A stretch of 64,000 nucleotides of DNA from Pseudofabraea citricarpa (taxonomy: Eukaryota; Ascomycota; Leotiomycetes; Helotiales; Dermateaceae): contig JAPWGK010000002.1 of assembly GCA_029641185.1 (NCBI GenBank), forward strand, positions 434,001 through 498,000, in the 5' to 3' direction. The notes below the pieces were generated by a model that saw only the letters and a list, made by a program, of their open reading frames with translations, searched no databases and was not told the origin of the DNA. How positions within the stretch are numbered: position 1 is the stretch's first letter; the number at the start of each line of letters is the position of its first letter. The translations under genes were made by a program, and so were the position numbers. Shown here piece after piece: positions 59,754 to 64,000 of the stretch.

Positions 59754-60851
59754 CTATCCTCTCCTCACTCTCTCGTCATCGAGGCTATGTTCTCGTGGCT
59801 TCCCATCATTCATGCTTTGTAGGTCTAGACTTCTCGCATCTTTCTCCTTCGTTGGGCTGGTGGCTGAAGGACTCGTGGGTTGAGTAACTTCCCGGGTGAA
59901 GTTGCTCTTACTCCCGACATCCTGGGGGTTTAATATGACTGAGCGGAAGAAGTCATCTGCTGAGTTGGCAGAGAGATCTCTCCCACCGTCTGGATTTCCC
60001 TCGTCAGGGGGATCGATGGTCGACATGAATTCCAGGAACCGCTCCGCAGAGTTGCGATGGCTCTGCTGCGATGCAAGCACGGGAGACCTCCTCCAGTAGA
60101 GCACCTCTCCTGGGCCGTCATCATCCCGACTAGTACTTGCAGCAGCAAAAGGCTGGCCGTCGCACCCCTTCACCATGCCTCTCACATCCATCTTCTGACC
60201 ATGCGTGTACGGCGCTCCTCTCCTCCGCGCAGACCGAATAACGCGCTCCACGTCCTCGCTGATGATTGCGGCGGGCCAAGTTCCCTTGCTGAGCTCTGCG
60301 AAGGTCTGCGGGCCTGCTCCCACTGCATATACCAGCGTTTGTTCCGTGACGCTCGCGTATGCCTCCTTCTCATCAACGCACACGAACCCTAATGAGATCA
60401 AGAAATCCACTTCCACCTCACTGAGACGCCCATCGTCATCCTCTCCCCTCTGCCCATCCCCTCGACGCGCATCCACGCATATCCTCACACGAGCATCTCC
60501 CGCTGCCGTCTTCGGGCCGTGCTTCTGCAGACCCAGTTCTTGCGCGAGTGCCTAGAAGGGAGGAAGGAAAGAGAGGTACATCAGCCAGGACTCTCCACAA
60601 GCTCTGTGACAGAGTGGCTGGCTCACCGAGATTGTAGCCACCTGCCTCAGTGACTCCATCCTGATCTCTTCCCCTTCATCTTCGTCTTTGTCTTCGCTCC
60701 TGAACCCCCCGCTCCCAAAAACCACTATCCCCTCTACCGGCGTCGTCGAGTACTTCTCCCGCACCGCCCTGACTTGTGCTGCCATGCCCTCGAAGGCTCG
60801 CGTGCGTCGCACATTCCAGAACGATGTCTTGAGTACTTCGACGTCGTACAT
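59754..60851 (-). CDS. SRR1-like domain protein
   Basis: 340 aa from exons 60851-60627 and 60551-59754 (75-bp intron, GTGAGC..TCTAG, joint QVATIS-ALAQELGL). The pattern IVVFGSGGF..ESLRQVATISALAQEL..VRICVD..LSEVEVDFLISLGFVCVDEKEAY..TLVYAVGAG is that of the SRR1 domain, first named from a plant red-light/clock gene and common as uncharacterised proteins in fungi. The biochemical activity of the domain is not established. A DEDEGEE acidic insert lies in exon 1. The C-terminal 90 residues are Ser/Asp-rich and not part of the domain. The ATG at 60851 (AAGACCATG) is the first in frame; the frame extends upstream through a (GACACA)n repeat that I take as leader. Confidence 0.78.
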
Positions 60852-60884
60852 GGTCTTGGTCGTGGTGGGACTCGTGTACCTGTC

Positions 60885-60908
60885 TGTGTCTGTGTCTGTG
60901 TCTGTGTC
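60885..60908. repeat. (TGTGTC)4 repeat in the SRR1-like leader
   Basis: Four perfect hexamers just upstream of the chosen start. The same motif in the opposite orientation recurs at 63737-63760. Confidence 0.9.
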
Positions 60909-61697
60909 TGGAACGGGATAAGATGGATGGGATTGGCTGGATGGGGTTCCTGGTCGTTGTTCTTGTTCTTGTTGTGAGTGAGTGCGCGGGTTTCTGCTCA
61001 CGTTTTTATCCTTGTTCTTGTTCTTGCTCTGGCTCTAGCTCTGGCATCGATCTCTAGAGTTGGATATTTCCATTCCTTGCTCGGTTCTTGACTTGTGGAT
61101 TGGGGATAGAGGGAGAGAGAGAGAGAGAGGTGGGCTACGATGTGATGTGATGCGACGCGATGTGATGTGATGCGGGAAGGAATAATGTAAGTAAACCTAT
61201 CTTTGCATGTTTGAATGCATGTCATACCTGGGAGGTTCTGCTGCTGTTTGTTCCTTCTCTACTGCGGAATTCTGCATGCATACCTACATAGAATTTTAGA
61301 GGGAAGGAGTTTGCATGGAGAAGGAGCTGTGTGGATGTGGATGTGGATGTGGATGTGGATGAATCATACCTTCCCAGTTCAGTCGATCAATCGAGGGAGA
61401 GAGGAAAGAAAGAAAGAAAGAAGGAGGAAGGAAGGAAGGAGCGTTGGTCTAAGCTATCTTTCTCCTCCTTTGTTTTCTCTCTCTTCTCTCGTGGCTCTTC
61501 TCCTCGCTTCGGTTCATGTTCACGTTCAAATTCACATTCACATTTACACCTCGGTACTTCATTATGTATCTCCTTTCTCAATTCATCACAATGATTAAAA
61601 TCCTGCAACCCCATAGCCCAAACCCCAAACCCAAGATGAGGAAGAGAAAATTAAAAGGTCCCGCGTGCACTTTCCCTTCAGATTGAGACTTACTAAA

Positions 61698-61730
61698 GGA
61701 GGAGGAGGAGGAGGAGGAGGAGGAGGAGGA
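61698..61730. repeat. (GGA)11 microsatellite
   Basis: Eleven perfect GGA units in a purine-rich stretch outside any gene. Confidence 0.95.
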
Positions 61731-64000
61731 GAAGATGATTCAACCCCGTTGGTTCTGCGCCTCTGTCTTGGTACCTACATATGCCACCCTCCTTTCTCTC
61801 GAGTTTATATGATAAAGGAAGAAGGAAAGAGAGATCCGGGATAGGGGATAGGGGCAGGAAAGAATCGAAAGTCCCATGACTTTTGGGCAAGACGAGAGGG
61901 AGAGGGAGAGGGACGGAAATGGGTGTACTTGTACGACCAATCTAGAAGAAGAAAAGAACTCGAGAAGATTCTAAGACGGGAGGTAGGTGACATGACGTGA
62001 CGTGACGTGACATGACAGATCTCACCGAGAAAGACAAGAGGGAGGAAGGGAATTCCTTCCACGACACAGAAGGAGAGGAAGAGCGGTCAGGGGATTTCTC
62101 TTTGGCTCGAGTGGTGTGGGGAGAGAAGAAGAGAGGGACTGGTGGGTACTCGCATCACCGTGATCGTTTTTCTTTCTTTTTTTCTCTCTTTCTTTTTTGC
62201 CTGCTTCCGTCTCTGCTTTTTTTCCCCTTCTCTTTTCTATGTCGTGTTATAGAAGGATTATCTTGTCTTGTTTTGTCTTGTCTTGTCTCGGCTTCTCACT
62301 TACTTTACCTCATCTCACCTCGCCTCACCTCACCTCCTTTTTCTTTTTTTCTTCCTTTTTTTGGAGGACCCTTTGGGAGGTCAGTTTGAGTTTTCGTGTG
62401 TGATATGAAGTGATGTGATAAGATCTCGGAGGAGAATAACCCCTATCGCCTCCGTCTCGTATCCCTTCTGCGTTCCTGCCTGTGCCTGTACCTGTGTTTT
62501 GTACTCTGTACTCTGTACTCTCGAAGCAGGAAAGAACGACCAGAGGATCGAATGGGAAGAGCAGAAGAAGAAGGAAAAGTCGTCAGCTGCCCTGAATCCT
62601 GGAGGGTCTTGTTTCGGGTAGGAGTCATGTTGCATCAGGTCAGATTCTAGATGGATGGATGGATAGATACCTGATCGATCTAGAGGAAAGAAAAATTAAT
62701 ATTCCAAATCTTCCTTTCGTGCTATGGAAGAGGGCGGGAGGGCGCGTGGACGGGAGGGGGATCCGGTTAGATCTAGAAGGAGCTTGTTCTGCTCGGCACA
62801 CTTGGGGGCGGTTGATTGGTGTTTGTCTGTTGGTTAGTTGGTTAGTATCGGAGCACACTTTGACTTTTGGCTTTTGACTTTGGGATTTGGATTTGAGTTC
62901 TCCTTGGCTGTTTTCTGCTTTTCTTTTGGTTTTGGGGGCTTGGGCTAATGGGGAAGACGGGAAGGAGAAGAGCGGCGTGCCTTGTTTGAGCTTGTCTTGT
63001 CTCGGGCGGGCTCTCTTTCCGCTTCAAGCAGGTAGTTCTGTTTTGCTTCCTTTCTATTTGGACCTTTTTTTTTTTTTTTCTTTTTGTCCAAGAGCGGTGC
63101 AGGAGGAAAGCGAAGCAGGATTGGTTTTCTGTCTTCGATCTCTAAGGTCGAAGCAGAGGATATCGCTCGTTGTTCTTAGATCCGACTTTGGAATTCATTA
63201 TGATTTGGGTATTTGAGCTGCCATCTAGAAGCCAGGCACATGTCAGAACGGTAGCCGAAAGGCAAAAGGGGGAAACAAAACCTACGAAATTTGATAATTC
63301 CCGAAGGAAAAGGGCTAAGTCGTCACCAAAAATTGCCCTATCACCTAAGAAACGTGACTTGTTTTGGAAACTCCTATTTTGAAATGTGTACATACTCTCA
63401 CGCTCGAATAAGAAAACCATCATATTTTACCACCCGAAAAGAAATCAAGCGAACCTTCTTCTACCCATCTATCAATTTGTGCCCGACCAAGTAGAATAGA
63501 ATCAAATTAAAATCCACCCAAGACGTTTTCTTATCTTGATAAGTTAGGCCCATGGAATCCTCACAAATCCTCAAACCCCATATTTCTCTACCCGTCAGCC
63601 ACACCTAATCAGCAACCGGCAGGCGCAAAAAAAGAAAAGAAAAAAAAGCTAAGCGACGGCGCCAGATCCCCAAACCCAACCCCAACCCGTTTGGATTCTA
63701 TCACATCGCACGAAGAAAGCAGAAACACCGAACACAGACACAGACACAGACACAGACACAAAAGATCCATCACCCCGCCAGTTCATTTCCTTCCCCCCTC
63801 CCCTCCCGCGCCCCCTCTCTATCCGTAAAAAAGATATGCAATGCAAGGGAAACGCGTGTACGAGGCTACCTACCTACCTATCCATGTACAGTACACATCC
63901 CGTCCTGCCTTGTGCTTTTGCTTTCTCATTCACCCGAGACATGCAAGACCAACGAATGAGTGAAATGACGTGCATAGCATAGCATAGCATGGCATGGCAT

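Larger units (their letters stand above)
60852..64000. other. Low-complexity, strand-asymmetric region to the window edge
   Basis: 5' flank of the SRR1-like gene and beyond; no gene supported. Long purine- or pyrimidine-rich stretches alternate. Visible: (TGTGTC)4 at 60885-60908, GATGTGATGTGATGCGA repeats near 61137-61172, (GGATGT)4 at 61333-61356, AAAGAAAGAAAGAAGG near 61406, (GGA)11 at 61698-61730, TGACGTGACGTGACATGAC near 61993-62015, a T14 run near 63066-63079, (GACACA)4 at 63737-63760, GCATA/GCATG repeats at the right edge. Confidence 0.5.

Overview
The window looks like nuclear DNA of a filamentous ascomycete (Pezizomycotina). The genes are broken by short GT..AG introns, mostly 45-140 bp, with CTNAC-like branch sites. 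Fungal-only families are present: a BrlA-like C2H2 factor, a Zn2Cys6+PAS factor, a peroxin-22-like protein, a DUF6546-type protein and the fungal HTD-type kinase family. Strong CpA depletion in one AT-rich tract suggests repeat-induced point mutation. A leotiomycete is my best guess, but that is inference only.

Layout. 0-1.2 kb: 3' part of a flavin monooxygenase gene. 1.2-5.1 kb: no convincing gene. 5.1-6.3 kb: BrlA-like regulator (minus), followed upstream by about 9 kb without a gene, which holds a three-unit degenerate repeat (13.7-14.0 kb) and a possible non-LTR retrotransposon scrap (14.4 kb). 15.4-19.7 kb: eIF2B gamma (minus), whose 680-bp intron contains a complete-looking 5S rRNA gene with its own TATA box and T-run terminator, divergent from a peroxin-22-like gene. 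22.4-26.2 kb: a 37-codon ORF, SRP19/Sec65, and a CCCH zinc-finger gene. 29.5-37.3 kb: a divergent kinase, an NmrA/isoflavone-reductase-like gene, a DUF6546-like gene, and a PflX-like radical SAM gene interrupted by one in-frame stop. 37.3-38.2 kb: RIP-like AT-rich tract. 38.7-44.3 kb: a repeat-built Thr-rich protein, NECAP, eIF2B alpha, and an LRR-like protein of unknown function. 46.5-49.2 kb: a Zn2Cys6+PAS transcription factor whose third zinc-binding cysteine is encoded by an 8-nt microexon. 49.3-59.8 kb: about 10.5 kb without a convincing gene, rich in simple repeats and TACCGTAC-like motifs. 59.8-60.9 kb: SRR1-like gene. 60.9-64 kb: purine/pyrimidine-asymmetric low-complexity sequence.

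Functional links. Two eIF2B subunits (gamma and alpha) lie about 23 kb apart, and with 5S rRNA and SRP19 the window is rich in translation and protein-targeting genes. Two genes sit on short divergent intervals that may act as shared promoters (eIF2B gamma/peroxin-22-like, NECAP/eIF2B alpha). The two transcription factor genes each face a very long non-coding 5' flank. No tRNA gene, CRISPR array or intact transposon was recognised by eye. All gene models were built by hand from reading frames, splice signals and remembered family sequence; no database search was run.
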